Assembly: GCA_049999725.1 (NCBI GenBank)
Contig: JBNGIS010033841.1
Span: 35,137 to 97,945 of the forward strand
DNA length: 62,809 nucleotides
Direction: 5' to 3'
Source: Haplomitrium mnioides
Taxonomy: Eukaryota; Marchantiophyta; Haplomitriopsida; Calobryales
Below are positions 19,471 to 31,333 of the stretch, in pieces. How positions within the stretch are numbered: position 1 is the stretch's first letter; the number at the start of each line of letters is the position of its first letter. The position numbers were made by a program, and so were the translations under genes. Below the pieces are notes generated by a model, which searched no databases, was not told where the DNA came from, and saw only the letters and a list, made by a program, of their open reading frames with translations.

Positions 19471-20477
19471 ATGTGAGATCCAAGCTCTATGAAGGTAAGA
19501 TCAAAGGGTCTATAAATCTTTGATGTCATGAAGAAATGGTGAAGAGATATAGTCCAGAGTTATAAACATAGACGTTAACAATGCAGGTTAGCTCTGAGCA
19601 TGCACATGGTTGGCGAATCAGCAAATTGTGAGCCAAGCTGCTCAGGTATTGTCGAGCAGATGAAGACCAACCAATAAGGAAGGGAAAAAGAAGGGGATGA
19701 ATGATGGAACCAGAGTAGGAGAAAAGTCTCTAGTCAAGTGGTTGCAGGGTGTCACCCAAATGAGTAGTCGACTAGAAAAATAGAAGTGTTGTTCTCTAGG
19801 TAAGATGAATAGAAACGGAGTTGTTGTTCATTAGGAGTAAGTAGTTTACAAGGACTATCTGGTGAGGAGTTTGCTTAATGGAAGAGAAAAACAATGTCAA
19901 GCAAGAATGCGAGCATCGGCGAGTCAACAAAACATGAGTTGTGAACAACAATAGAGAGACACACCTTCGGGTAGGATGAAGGAGAATCGCGAGCGGAAGT
20001 AAAAAGTGAGCTGCGAGCTGAAATAAGTGGCGAGCTGCGAGCTAATACAAGGAGTGCGCCTCAATCAAGAGCAAAGAGTGAATCATGAGTAGGGCGAAGG
20101 AGTAAGCTGCAAGCAGAATGAGGGAGCAAGTCGTGAGCAAAACAAAGAAACGGGCGGCAAGCAAAATGAAGGAGCGAGCCCTAGCCCATATAGTGGTTGT
20201 GAAGGAGGAAAGAGAAAAAAATAGTGATCTTTTTAGAGAGGAAAAGAATAGATAGCACATTAAAGTGCGGGAAAAAGGAGAAAAGAGAGCACTGCAGACC
20301 GACAATGTTAGATCACTCTGCACGGGGAAAAAAAAATGGTCAGGAGGAAAAAAAGAGTTTCTCACCCATAGGAGAAAAAAAGGGTGTACGTTGGTGTTCT
20401 CTTAGGTGTTGGTGCTGGTGGAGCACATACGGGAGCTGGAGAGAAAAAAGAAGAATAGAGTCCTTTCATGCTAATAA
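19471..20477 (-). other. C1 leader region with GAGC-rich simple repeats
   Basis: About 1 kb without a coding frame. From 19980 to 20180 the plus strand carries irregular repeats of GCGAGC/GTGAGC/GCAAGC separated by AAATGAAG-like spacers (GTGGCGAGCTGCGAGCTAAT). The 5' LTR follows. It could be a non-coding leader or a foreign insertion. Confidence 0.45.
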
Positions 20478-20602
20478 TGTATCATCGCATGAGCACCACA
20501 CATACACATGAGAGCTTCCAAGAGCGAGAGTAGTATAGAATGAATGAGTGAATGAATGAGTACAACTCCTAATATAGGGTTATATATATGGTCCCTATCA
20601 TA
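20478..20602 (-). repeat. 5' LTR of C1
   Basis: 125 bp partner of 14385-14507, starting TGTATCATCGCATGAGC on the plus strand and ending CCCTATCATA, next to the duplicated TTTTG. Confidence 0.85.
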
Positions 20603-20607
20603 TTTTG

Positions 20608-21507
20608 AAAATATTTTGTATTTGATCTATATTCTTGTAGCAATCCAAATAATAGATATTAAGTATTTTCCTCACGATCTCTTTTCTTTCGAAAATTGAT
20701 TTTTGAATTAAACCTATTGATTTTATAAAAACTAGCAACAAAATCTATGTAGGCATGGAAGCTCCCTTTCAATTGATTTGGGTTTTTGTATAATTTTTCT
20801 TCATTTATGAGTTTTTGGTTTTTTTTCTTAACTGCTTATTAATTTATTACAATCTTCAATCACGATATCATTCCACATCTGAGTCGTTTTTGGGATTTTA
20901 TTTCGAATATTCAAACTTTCAAGTTACTAATGATGAATTCATTGCCTCCTCGCCTTGGAATGTTGGATTGATTTTAATGAAAGGCATCATCTTTTATAAT
21001 ATGCAAGCTTGAAGTCTATGCAAGCAAAGGTTTTCTTTTTTCGTTTTTATTTGTTACGTAAGTAAATACAAATTCAAAGCAACTCTTACTAGATAAGAGA
21101 TTTATATGTTAGTATATGTTGCAACATTGTCTTATTTTAGGANNNNNNNNNNNNNNNNNNNNNNNNNNNNNNNNNNNNNNNNNNNNNNNNNNNNNNNNNN
21201 NNNNNNNNNNNNNNNNNNNNNNNNNNNNNNNNNNNNNNNNNNACCTTTTTTTTTCAATATTATCTTGTTTGTTTATCTTACTAAAATATAATATTTTTTT
21301 AAAAAAACTTTTCTACCAAATATTGAGCATTAAAGTTTTTCCAAAATACAATAGGTATCTAAATAAACTAATTTTTAGATTGAATAATTTTTTTCTTGAT
21401 GAAAATTTTCACGACTCTCAGAAAATGTTATTTTTAAAGCAAAAATTTCCAACCCAAAATACAAAAGCAACTGAGTAGCAAATCTTGGTTCAAAGTAGTG
21501 GCTGTTG
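20608..21507 (+). repeat. 3' tail of copy C with terminal motif
   Basis: Resumes the tail interrupted at 14384 and matches the reversed tail 32831-33720: ATCTATATTCTTGTAGC, the GAAGTCTATGCAAGCA palindrome remnant, CAAAGCAACTCTTACTAGAT. It has a 100-base N gap at 21143-21242. It ends with GAGTAGCAAATCTTGGTTCA and AAGTAGTGGCTGTTG at about 21474-21507. Confidence 0.75.
21143..21242. other. Assembly gap (100 N)
   Basis: Run of exactly 100 N, a conventional unknown-length gap. Similar runs occur at 39182-39281, 53166-53265, 53880-53979 and 58241-58340, and a 10-base run at 24801-24810. Confidence 0.95.
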
Positions 21508-21985
21508 GAGAAGGAATTCCTTTTGTTCAAGTTCTTGTTTCGATTGTTACTCATATTAAAACTATATTAAGATATACAAATTTAGTTAGAAATCGAGGAG
21601 GAGATGTTGTAAATTCTTCTATGGATTGGTTTGAATCTAGGTCAGGTGCATTTTGCCAAGATTTGCCAAGTTTGCTTACACATTTGGTGCAGAAATGGTA
21701 TGCTTCTTTTGAAGTGGGCTATAAAGCAGCATATCCATTGTGGAGGGCAGCTTTGTTGAAGTATTTTTGAGACATTGGATGTGAATCCAGAGTGATGGCA
21801 GAGATGTTTAGAATCAAGAGAATGAAACATATGACGTTGAAGAAGTATACCCAAGTAGTGAAAAGGCTTGGTTCAAAATCGGATCCTTATCCGAGAGAAT
21901 TGTTTGTGATTGAAACATATATCAATAGATTAGCTCCATCTATGCAAGGATATTGTTGTCAACAGAAGCCGACTACTTTCTGTTA
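21508..21985 (+). pseudogene. G5 gag, middle part
   Basis: The frame begins without a start codon right after the terminal motif of copy C. It encodes FESRSGAFCQDLPSLLTHLV, QKWYASFEVGYKAAYPLWRA, then after one TGA VMAEMFRIKRMKHMTLKKYT, QVVKRLGSKSDPYPRELFVI and INRLAPSMQGYC. This is a Ty3/gypsy capsid of a lineage different from G1-G4. It is one of the better-kept frames in the window (one stop in about 150 codons). The frame stops at 21985, where unrelated sequence starts. Confidence 0.65.
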
Positions 21986-24900
21986 GGGTCCAGGATGAGA
22001 GATGAAGTCATACGCAAAGAGAGGCAAAGGATGAAGAAAGCAAGAAAAAGGAAGAAATCAAGTATGCAAATGGCAGAAACGGCAAACAATGGACACTGTC
22101 CAAGTAGAAGAACAAAGATAAGATTTAGCTAAAAGATTTTTTATTAAATTTAAAATAGAAAAGCTTCTTTAGGATTTAGAAATACGACCGTAGGAATAGC
22201 ACAAGTATTTGAAAATTACAAGTACCAATCAGGTCAAGAAACACATCGGGCAACAACAACAACAACTCGAACAACCTAAAATAGAGAAAAATAGAGGAAT
22301 AATGCTCCAGCAAGAAGAAAAAAGAAAGGAAAGTGCCTTTGTAAGTCAGGTCTATGTGTGTGTTTTGTAAAAGTAAACGTGTACAAATTTTGTATTCTAT
22401 AGGATTTTTGAAAATTTTATTTGGGTTAGTAAATAACAATAAAATACTAATTAAATATTAATTAACTAATATTAAATCTAAGCTACCAGCCAAACCAAGC
22501 CAAGGAGAAAAGAAAAGATGGATTAAGATGGAAATGGCCCCTGACGTGGGAGTTAGAGCCTGCTTATAAAAAAGAAGAAAGGGGCTCATTTTGGCTCCCT
22601 CCTCTCTGGATCTTGTTTTTTGTGCACGGCGCCGTCCAAGATTTTGCTGGGAAGATGTCGTCGGAGGGGCCGCATGTTGGTGGAGCGAAGCAAGGAAGTA
22701 GGGGCATGCTTGAGTAACAAGGAAGTAGAAGTAGGCGCATGCTTGAGTAACAGGTGAGGGCGGAAGGTTGGGGGCGGAAGGTTGGTGCCTTGTCCGGAAA
22801 TAATGGAAGGGGTGAACAGTAGCATGCAAGCTTTGAGGGAAAGATAGATCAGTGTAATCAACATGCAACAAGGAAAACCGAAAAATTGGATGGCAGGGAA
22901 AATGAAGAGGGGAGCATGAAGCGCAGCTGAGTTGAGACTCAGGACGGGAGAAAATCGTTATGCTATTACCGCAACAAACAAGAAACCGGTTGACTCTTGA
23001 GGGCAATAAGGGAATCATGGAGATCTGTGCTCTTGTTCTGCAACTTTGATCCATCTGAAAACAGCTTAGTGTCCATGCATTCTTGCAGCACTTCCATCGA
23101 TTTACCAGTTCTTTGTATCTAAGCGTTCGTAATGATTGGAAGCCAAGATATGAAAAGAGAGACAAGTCGAGCGGACATCAAGGTTCTCAAATTTTGTTCT
23201 TGACGACAATTGTAGAGGGTCGGTATACTTTAGAGAATGTGGAGCGGGTGGGGAGTTTGTGGAGTGGTTGTAGAGTAGGATGCTTTTGGTCAATGTGGTG
23301 TCTATCTGCCAGCAGCTACTATCGTAGGAATCTGAGAAGGAATCAGATGAACATCTGCGGAGAAATTGGGAGGACTTGGGAGAAACCAGCTAGACCTGTA
23401 GCAAGATGCAAGGAGCAAGGAATTCTCTCATTTGCAGATCGACATAGAAAGTGAAAGATTGAACAAGAAAGACTAACAAACAACCTCCCAGAATTCAGAA
23501 GTGACAAAGGGAGATTGCTCGCCAGGCTGCTGAACCACCAGAATGCTCATCCCAGAAACATTCAGCCCCTTGGCATCAAACTAGAGACCTTAGACACAAC
23601 AAGATAGGTGGGGAATGTCACAAAGATCCGATTTGTGTCGCATGGGAACTGTTATCCACGGTTTTGAGGTGCCCCAAAAAGAAAGAGATGATAAAAAAAC
23701 CCAAGGAATTGAGGAGTTCACAAGAGCTGAGTCGATTGAGTGAAGGTTTGCGATGACCCTTTGGCACCCATTGCGTGTATGAGTAGAGGAAAAGGGAGTG
23801 ATATTCAGGCCACTCTTGAAATCCTGTCGACGTTTGATCAAGTCTTGACTACTGATGATGCAACCCACCTAGACATGCGATGAGATCTACCAAAAAAACA
23901 TGAAGGAGGAGGAAAGTATAATGAAAAAAGAGTAGGAATAAATCAGAAGACGAGGACAATAGAGAGTCTAGTGTAGAGGGAACAACATCGGGCTGCTCAA
24001 AGAGGAAGAACTTGGTTCTTTCGATGTGTGAAGTGCCAGAGTAGCCATGTGGTTCTGTTTCTTCTCGCATATCGGATCAAACATAGCACATTGGACTTGG
24101 TGATCAGGAGCGGCATGATAAGAAATGGAGGCAGCTGCGCACTTGCCAAGGCTGACAATGGCTGGACGCTGCTCTGCGGATACGCAGAAGAATCGTAAAT
24201 CTTGGAGAGACAATTAATGTACCGATTGATCTGAATTGTTGCAGTCGAGGGGCTTATCTGCTCATCAACCTCTAGGGGATTGCGGTGCCTCTCCGGAAAG
24301 CAAAAGTGTTAAAGGTTGGTGGGGAGATAAGCTATCCTTGAAAGGAGAAACTCAGGGTCAACCCAAAGAAGGCATGAGTACTTGTGAATAGGCTGCATCG
24401 GTGGAAGAGCTCAAGGCACAGCTGTAACAAAGAAAAAAGATATAAGCAAAAAAAAAACTGCATTGTTGTAGGTGGTGGAACATGGGTGTTTCAGAGTGAA
24501 GGAAGGTCGAGGATGTGGCATTTCATGACTGTCTTGGGAGATTCAAACTGAGAATCGACCGTTGGCCAATTTGAAGATGGAAGGCTAGCGGGAGTTACGA
24601 CTATGGATGGTAAATGGAACCTGAGTCGGTGATAACAAGGGACCTAGGTGGTGGAAAATAAGTATGGACAAAAAGGTGGTAGTGAAGTGAAGTTATTCGA
24701 GGGGAAGGGAATAAGGGTAGTTAGTATGTCGGTTGGGAAGAGCAAAAGTTGGTAGTTGGTTAGGTGGGGAAGATTGAAGGGAAGTGTTGTCTAAGATGTA
24801 NNNNNNNNNNCTAAGGCTCGATAGAGGTTTGTATAGTATTACTCCAAATAATGATGATCTGAAGTGGAGTGGGCCACATGAGTGGAGACTAAGTGTTGTG

Positions 24901-25506
24901 GACAATATTGAGGGGAAGAGGATGGAGATATGAGGATTATTGAATGAGGTGGCAAATAAGATTCTACACAAGAAAAGAAGGGTATAGGTTGCAAGGTATT
25001 AGTAGGGAAGTGCACCAACTATTTCGAGGGCTAAGTCTCATGGCTTCTTTCCCAAGGTGGTTGTTGGCTAGTAGCTAAGGTAACAAAAAATTAAAAATAT
25101 TTGTTTGTTATGTATTTTATATGTGAGTATAGTATCATATTCTTCTATTAGAGTCTGCTATGTGTTCTGTATTGGGGGAAGTTGATGTGGAATGTTAGTA
25201 AGAATCCAAATTGGGGTCAAAGTTGTGTTTTGTGGTGGTTACTTCTTGAGAGATGAGTGGGAGTTGTTATTCTAGTAGAGATATAAGAGAGGGAAGAGTT
25301 AGAAGAGTGAATACTTGGGGTATTATGACCCCAAAGGGAAGCCCAATGATCTGGAAATTAATCTGCATTGGTTACCATTTAAACTTGTATTTAGTAAAGT
25401 GCTATTTCTGTTATTGTGAATGCATGTGAGTTTAGTGTATGCATTTACCTTGGATTGCTCCTTCCCAGTTGAAACACCTAAAATCAGACGCATTTGAATT
25501 ATTTCA
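21986..25506. other. Unassigned 3.5-kb insertion within G5 gag
   Basis: No convincing coding frame on either strand. The GC-richer middle (22560-24600) holds many short stops and a promoter-like CTTATAAAAAAG near 22562. Near 24390 a piece reads VEELKAQL. GTATTGGGGGAAGTTGATG at about 25172 looks like a polypurine tract followed by an LTR start, but no matching second LTR was found. TTTCTGTTA occurs at both edges (about 21977-21985 and 25507-25515), suggesting insertion with a 9-bp duplication, though no terminal inverted repeats are seen. A 10-base N gap lies at 24801. Confidence 0.35.
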
Positions 25507-25519
25507 TTTCTGTTATAGG

Positions 25520-26577
25520 CTGTTACTCCTGAACCAGAAGACCAACCAACAAGCCCACACTCGTTTGCAGGTCCTAAGCCGGTCCTAAGGGAAGAGAAAG
25601 GCCCCTCACAATCCCTTGTGTTCTGGTGGACTTTACTACCACTACAACCAAGTGTATCCTTAGATAGCCCGATCAGCGGGGTGCGTTACCTATTCCAACC
25701 CAACTACTCAAATCCAGAAGTTAGGCTATATACTACAACACTGACCAAAAGCAAGGCTCCCCTCTATGCCTTGCTCTTCAAGACTTAACACTTTCCAAGA
25801 GGCAACTGGTGTTGTTGAGACATTAGAGCTTTCTAATCAAAATATTAAGTCAAAAGCTAGTACCTCTACTATTCTTATCAGTAAAGCTAAAATGAAGTTG
25901 GAAGAATATGAGGGTAAATTGCCTACATCATAATCTGGTTTGTATACTGATGAATCAGCAAAGGTGGAATCTGATTCTAAAAAAGATGTGAAGACCAAAC
26001 AAAGTTGATCATCAAGTTCCAAGACTCTAAAGTCTATTGTAGCCAATTGGGTAAGAAATTTTCTCAATTAGAAATCCAATTGGCTACACCAAAAAGTAAG
26101 AGACAGTCTACAAGAGAGAGATTAAGAATTTATTGTACCACTTGTGTGCATGAGGGTTATACAACATCTGAGTATCAATTGGACCCAAATAATTTATAAT
26201 GAACTTATTGTCAGAGGTCGACACATTTGTTGTCTACTTTCCGAGCTTTATTGAATATGATCTTAATGAGAAATCAAAAGGAGTTGATGCCACAAGTTCA
26301 ATATATGCAAGATCAAGTCGATAATGTATACTTGAATCAAACATAGCTGGTATATTCATATATCGAACTATTTGAGACTCAAGAGTATTTGAATCAACCC
26401 CTAGCACAGAGAATTCCAAGAATGAAATTACAACCTATTTGTCCGATGGGGCGGAGGAAGTTGGTATGTTTTAATTGTGAAGATCCAAATCATTTTGCTA
26501 ATATATGCCCACATCCTAAACTGCAAATTGGGAGCATTCCTCTATGTAAGAATTGCAAAGAGGGAGGCCATACATGA
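25520..26577 (+). pseudogene. G5 gag C-terminal part with zinc knuckles
   Basis: Badly broken to about 26200, then clearer. LCKNCKEGGHT and the preceding CFNCEDPNHFANIC (C-x2-C-x4-H-x4-C) at about 26466-26510 form two nucleocapsid knuckles, the second lacking its final Cys before the TGA at 26576. Upstream fragments IYCTTCVHEGYTTSEYQLDP near 26130-26190 look like an additional zinc-binding pair (C-x2-C). The order fits the capsid at 21508-21985. Confidence 0.6.
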
Positions 26578-26579
26578 GA

Positions 26580-27603
26580 AAATTCTATGAATCCCATTCA
26601 GAGCCCCCAATGTGATGCTTGATATGTTCTAATTTTGGTTGAAGACGAAATCAATATCAACCAAATTGAAGAAAGTTTAGACGACAAATATCAAGTATAT
26701 CGTGTGAAGACTTGAAGTGCAAGAAAAAGGAAGGCTGTAGATAAGATAGAGACATCTAAGAAAACTCTTGTAAAAATTCCTTAGCGTTTTTTTTATGCTC
26801 ATAGATGAAGCCGTGAACAATTCAGACTATAGTCGAAATCATCCTAAGTTGTTTACCAAAGCAGAGCATGATGTCTCCAAGGAAGTTTGATCGGAACTCG
26901 AGAATGAGTTACATAAGCAAATTTGTTTCAAAGATCCCCAATCTACCAAAGCAAAATTTGAAAAGATAAAGTTCAAGGAATTGCTGGAAGGATAAGACTT
27001 GTGGCTGACTTTGGAGGTTATCAAGCCAACATAACATTTGAAGAATTAATAAGAGCATTCTCTCAATTAAAAAAGCAAGCAGCTTAAAGATTGGTAGTGG
27101 GACGAATGAGAAATCATGTAATGCCTACTATCCATGTGTGGAATGCCAAAGTTTGTGATGATATAGAAGCCCTAAAAGTTGATGTTGAGATTGTTGGATG
27201 CATTATTTGAGAAGTGCCTGTTGATGAAGGATTGAGAGTGAATATTATGAATAAGAAGAAGATGTATGACTTGGAAATCCAAGGGCTTAAACCCACACGT
27301 AAAACTCTCTAAATGGCGGATCAAACAAGAATTGTTCCAACTAAGACATTAAAGAAAGTTTTGATGATCATTGGTGGAGTTATGTTCCGATTGGATTATG
27401 TTGTGATTAAACCGTTAGTGACAAGTTCTTATCCGTTGTTATTGAGACGACTTTGGTTATATAAGGTTGGAGTGGCTACGAATTGGAAGAAAAAGAAGAT
27501 GATGTTGGGACATAGTTTGCAAATCACTTTGTTGTTGGCTAAAGATGTTTATCAAGGAAAAGCAGCTGAAGAATTTTCTGGATATATGTCGGATTGGTCA
27601 TGA
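26580..27603 (+). pseudogene. G5 protease region
   Basis: After about 480 bases of mostly unreadable linker, the retropepsin region appears: VVGRMRNHVMPTIHVWNAKV at about 27096, then PVDEGLRVNIMNKKKMYDLE, where DEGLRVN replaces the expected D-G/S-G-S-G-V-N. An open frame 27313-27603 (TRIVPTKTLKKVLMIIGGVM, KMMLGHSLQITLLLAKDVYQ) covers the protease C-terminal half and the strand before RT. With the catalytic D-x-G changed to D-E-G the enzyme would be inactive. Confidence 0.55.
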
Positions 27604-27739
27604 AAAGTTGATGCGAATCAACAAAAACTTGTCGCGGGATTTCATTGGTCTTGTGATAATTTATGGAAGAGATTCAAGGAGGACCTCCTGAATACAATAG
27701 AGAGAAGGAACATTAGGAAGAAAACATTGAGTCAAAGAT

Positions 27740-28870
27740 TCAGTATCGAAATGTGAGAATGGTTGATGATTTACCATCAAGAGGTGATGTTATTATCAAA
27801 GAACCAAAAGTGATTGTGGCTCTTCCACCACCACCTATAGGATTGGCTATTATGAGAGAAGGATTTTTAAAAGAGGATGAAATATACTTGGTGAATATCA
27901 GGACAAAGTTTGATCTCAAAATTCTCAAGGTTTCAAAGGAAAGAACGGGAGAGGCATTGAAAGCATATAATGAATTATTGATAGAATATCGAAACTTGTT
28001 TGCTTGGAGTTATAAGGATTTGAAAGGAATAGTGCATAAAGTTTTTCAACATCATATTTATTTAAAGGAGGATGTTGTTCCAGTGCGTCAAATACAATAT
28101 TGTTTGAATCCAAAATTCTCTTTGAAAGTGATGGAGGAGATTTAGAAATTTTTGGAGACAGATTTCATTTTTTCAGTAGCAAATTCTTGGTGGGTATCTC
28201 CTATGGTGATTGCTCTAAGGAAAGGAAGGAAGATTCGAGTTTATGTAGATTTCAAAAAATTAAATGATATGACGAAGAAGGATTTCCATTTTATGTCATT
28301 TATTGATAGTATTTTAGATGTGGTGGCTAAGAAGGAGTGTTATTCTTTTATGGATGGATTTAGTATATACAATCAAATCTCTATTTATCCATATTATCGA
28401 GATAAGACTACATTTATCACCGATTGAGGAACATATGCCTATAAGATGATGCTATTTGGGTTGTGTAATATGTCTACAACATTTACCTGGCTAATGACTA
28501 CTGTGTTCAAAGAATATTTGCAAATCTTTATAGAAGCATTCCTAGATGACTTTTGTGTTCATTCAACCATGGGAGGTCATTTGCTTTTTTCTCTAGAAAT
28601 GTTTTGATCAATGTCAGAAATTCGGAATCTATTTGCATCTCAAGAAATGTTACTTTGGGATGTCCAAAAAAATTATGTTGAGTCATAAAATTTTGAAAGA
28701 CATGATTACTTTGGATATGGCAAAGGTAAAAGTAATTATAGATTTGCCGATCCCAACCAATCTCAAAGGAGTTTGTGAGTTTCTTAGTTGTGTTGGATAT
28801 TACTGAAAGATGATTGAACATTATGCTTGTTTTGTTGAGCCACTCACAAAATTATTGCAAACAAATAAAG
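27740..28870 (+). pseudogene. G5 reverse transcriptase
   Basis: A long frame 27753-28145 ends in QHHIYLKEDVVPVRQIQYCL. After one TAG it continues WWVSPMVIALRKGRKIRVYV and DFKKLNDMTKKDFHF (RT fingers/palm), ECYSFMDGFSIYNQISIYP, YRDKTTFITD, then TGA. The catalytic motif is FLDDFCVHS at about 28537-28563 (F-x-DD form found in this gypsy lineage). The thumb is recognised to LPIPTNLKGVCEFLS-like residues near 28750-28790 in shifted frames. At least six stops. Confidence 0.7.
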
Positions 28871-29440
28871 AATAGAGTTGGAAAGAAGAATGTCAAAAAG
28901 TGTTTGAGGAACTGATGCAAAAGTTGATTACTGCACCAACCATAGCGATATGCGATTGGAGTAGTGTTGAGTCAGAAAGGTGATGGGAAAAATGAACATC
29001 CAATTTACTATACGAGTCGATAATTGTCTATGCCAGAAAGGATTTATCATATGAATGAAAGGGAAGGCTTGGGTATGATCTATGTAGTTCAGAATTCTTG
29101 ACATTTTTTGTTGGGATACCCATTTGTCTTTCATACGGTTCATAATACGTTGAAGTACATTGTGAACAAGCCCAATTTTTCAGGAAGATTAGCAAGATGG
29201 ATTCTGTTGTTGCAAGAGTTTGAATTTGAAGTGAGAGTTTGAATTGGGAAGGTCCATGCGAATGCAAGATTGGAAGAAAAGCCAGCAATTAATTGAGTGA
29301 ATGATCAATTGGCGAATGAAAATCTTTTTGAGATGTCGAAAGATTTAGAATTCAAAGAAATAATTAAGTATATGAAATTAGGTGGTTACTTATGGTTTGA
29401 CTCCAAAGAAGAGGGCGGTGTTTCAGCATAAGATGTCATC
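28871..29440 (+). pseudogene. G5 RNase H
   Basis: Shifted-frame reading gives PIYYTSR, MPERIYHMNEREGLGMIYVV and HFLLGYPFVFHTVHNTLKYI, followed by GRLARWILLLQEFEFEV. This last block is the typical end of the gypsy RNase H/RT connection. Several TGA/TAA codons interrupt it. Confidence 0.6.
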
Positions 29441-30640
29441 CTATATGGTGTATCGGGGAATTCTCTATAAGATGAGCTCTGAAGAAGTTTTTTGGAGGTG
29501 TGTTGAAGGAGATGATTGAAAGAAAGTGACCTCAGCGTCACATGAAGATATGGAGAGGTCATTTTGCGATGAAGAATATAGTGAAGAAGATTTTGGAGAG
29601 CCGGTATTGGTGGCCAAAAATGAGTCAAGATGTGTTAGAGTTTATTAAAAAATGTGATCCATGTTAGAGGACAAGACAACCAACAACAACCACTCATTGG
29701 CTATTGAATCTGATTTTACCTTTACCTCTGTTTGAGAAATGGGGAATTGATTTTTTTGAACTAATTCAATGTGCAGCCAGATGGTCACACAATCGTTATA
29801 TTTTGGTGGCGACGGATTATGCTACTAAATGGAAAGAAGCTAAACTAGTGAAGAGGGATACTATAGAGGTGGTTGCTGAATTTTTATTTCATAATATTAT
29901 TAGCCGATTTGAGTGTCCAATGGAATTAGTGAGTGATAGAGGAACTCATTTCCGCAATTCGACAATCAAAAATGTGATGAAGAAATATTTAATTAAGCAT
30001 AAAAAAACTACACCATACAATCCGAGAGCCAAAGGTCACACAGAAAAAGTAAACAGGATTCTCTGTGAGATTCTTAATAAGATTGTAGCAAATGATAAGA
30101 TTTCATAGGACAAGAAAGTATCAGCATCGTTATGAGTTTATTGCATGTCAGAGAAGATTTCTACACCGATCACACCTTATTTCTTAGTTTATGAGATGCA
30201 TGCAATTATGCCAATGGAGTTAGTTGTTCCAACATTATAAGTTCAAATTACAGAACGACATCTAGTTGAAGAAAGTGTTTGGCAAAGAACTCAAGGTATC
30301 ATTCAATTGGAGAAAGAAAGGACAATTAGTTTGGGAAAAAAAATGAAGAGATTCAGTGGCAGCCAAAATGGAGACATGATCAAAATCTAAGATCCTCAAT
30401 GGCGAAAGAAGACAACTTGGTGTTGGTCTATGATTCTCAAAATCAATTATTTCTTGGAAAGCTCTATACAAGATGAGAAGTTCCTTATCAAGTACTTCGA
30501 GTGCATGAGAATGGATCAGTGGAGTTATGTACTTAAGAAAGAGAACTACTGCCTACTCGAATCAATGGTTATCGATTAAGGAAATATTGCCTCAAGGAAG
30601 ATGCTTGTGAGGATGCTTCACAATAGAGAAGGGGAATATG
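29441..30640 (+). pseudogene. G5 integrase
   Basis: The zinc-finger part is degraded (H near 29585 and C-x2-C near 29655). The core is intact from 29704 to 30108: EKWGIDFFELIQCAARWSHN with the first Asp, YILVATDYATKWKEAKLVKR, CPMELVSDRGTHFRNS with the second Asp, and KGHTEKVNRILCEI with the Glu. The D-D-E triad is therefore complete. Downstream pieces ITPYFLVYEMHAIMP and PMELVVPTL belong to the integrase C-terminal region, with stops at 30108, 30138 and 30238. It resembles the GIDF/DYATKW integrases common in non-seed plant gypsy elements. Confidence 0.75.
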
Positions 30641-31333
30641 TGGGCATATTTTTAGAATCATAATGTTGGAAATTATCATCCAAGGTTTTGCTTTGGGAAA
30701 AATGAATGAAATTAAACTGAATGGATTAAAACAATGGAAAACTTGCTTGTTTAAAGATTCCAATTTGAGCGGATGGAATTGGTTGGTAGTTCTGATGACA
30801 AAGTTGAGAAGATGAACTTATGAAAGCCAAAATGGAGTCATCGAGAAGATGGTTCCAAGCAAACTATATCGGGGTTATAAGAATGACCCGATAAATTGGA
30901 ATCAGGTTGTTTGACCATTGACATTTGAAGTTATTGCGCCATTAAAAAGAAATAATAAGGAGGAGTGGTAAGTAACCAAGAAGATTTTGAAGACTATTCT
31001 TTGCGCTTTGTCCAAGAAATAATGCCGAGAGGTCAAATGGGCACAAGGGTTGCGTCATGAAAGTCAGAGCAGAAGGAGGCGCTACTTTGCAAAATTTCAA
31101 AAGAAGATTAAGAAGCAAGAAACGCAAAAGAGATTCGAAGATTTTGATAATTTGAGATGAGAAAAGCTGAAGGTCACATTGGAATGCCAAAAAGGTCGTT
31201 GAAAGTATTGTAGTTGCCAAATATTTTGCATGATCTACGAAAGTGTTTGCGGAAGTAAGGCTCATGGGGATTCTTAAGTAAAACCTAGGAGGTGGATGTG
31301 TCCCCAGTGTTTCAAATGGCACAAATTATCTAA
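30641..31333 (+). other. G5 3' region, no readable gene
   Basis: Heavily interrupted in all frames. Short pieces near 30780-30960 (MTKLRR, IRMTR, KRNNKEEW) do not assemble into a known domain. No LTR pair for G5 was found in the window. Confidence 0.4.

Larger units (their letters stand above)
14385..20602 (-). mobile_element. Ty1/copia element C1
   Basis: Bounded by short LTRs of 123 bp (14385-14507) and 125 bp (20478-20602) and flanked by a perfect 5-bp duplication TTTTG (14380-14384, 20603-20607). The element lies in the 3' tail of copy C, which resumes at 20608. A polypurine tract (complement of CTCCCCCTTGG) touches the left LTR, as expected for the 3' end of a minus-strand element. Integrase precedes RT in the reading direction, the copia order. 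It is inactive: the gag region is almost gone and RT carries stops. Confidence 0.88.

Noticed and set aside
19460-19476. TTTTGGTACCAGCTTGC as the primer site of C1
   Set aside because: It lies about 1 kb inside the element, not beside the 125-bp LTR defined by the TTTTG duplication and the polypurine tract.
22458-23165. 235-codon minus-strand frame as a gene
   Set aside because: No codon-level structure or domain, irregular composition, and no second copy to compare; it looks like a chance frame in the GC-richer part of the unknown insertion.
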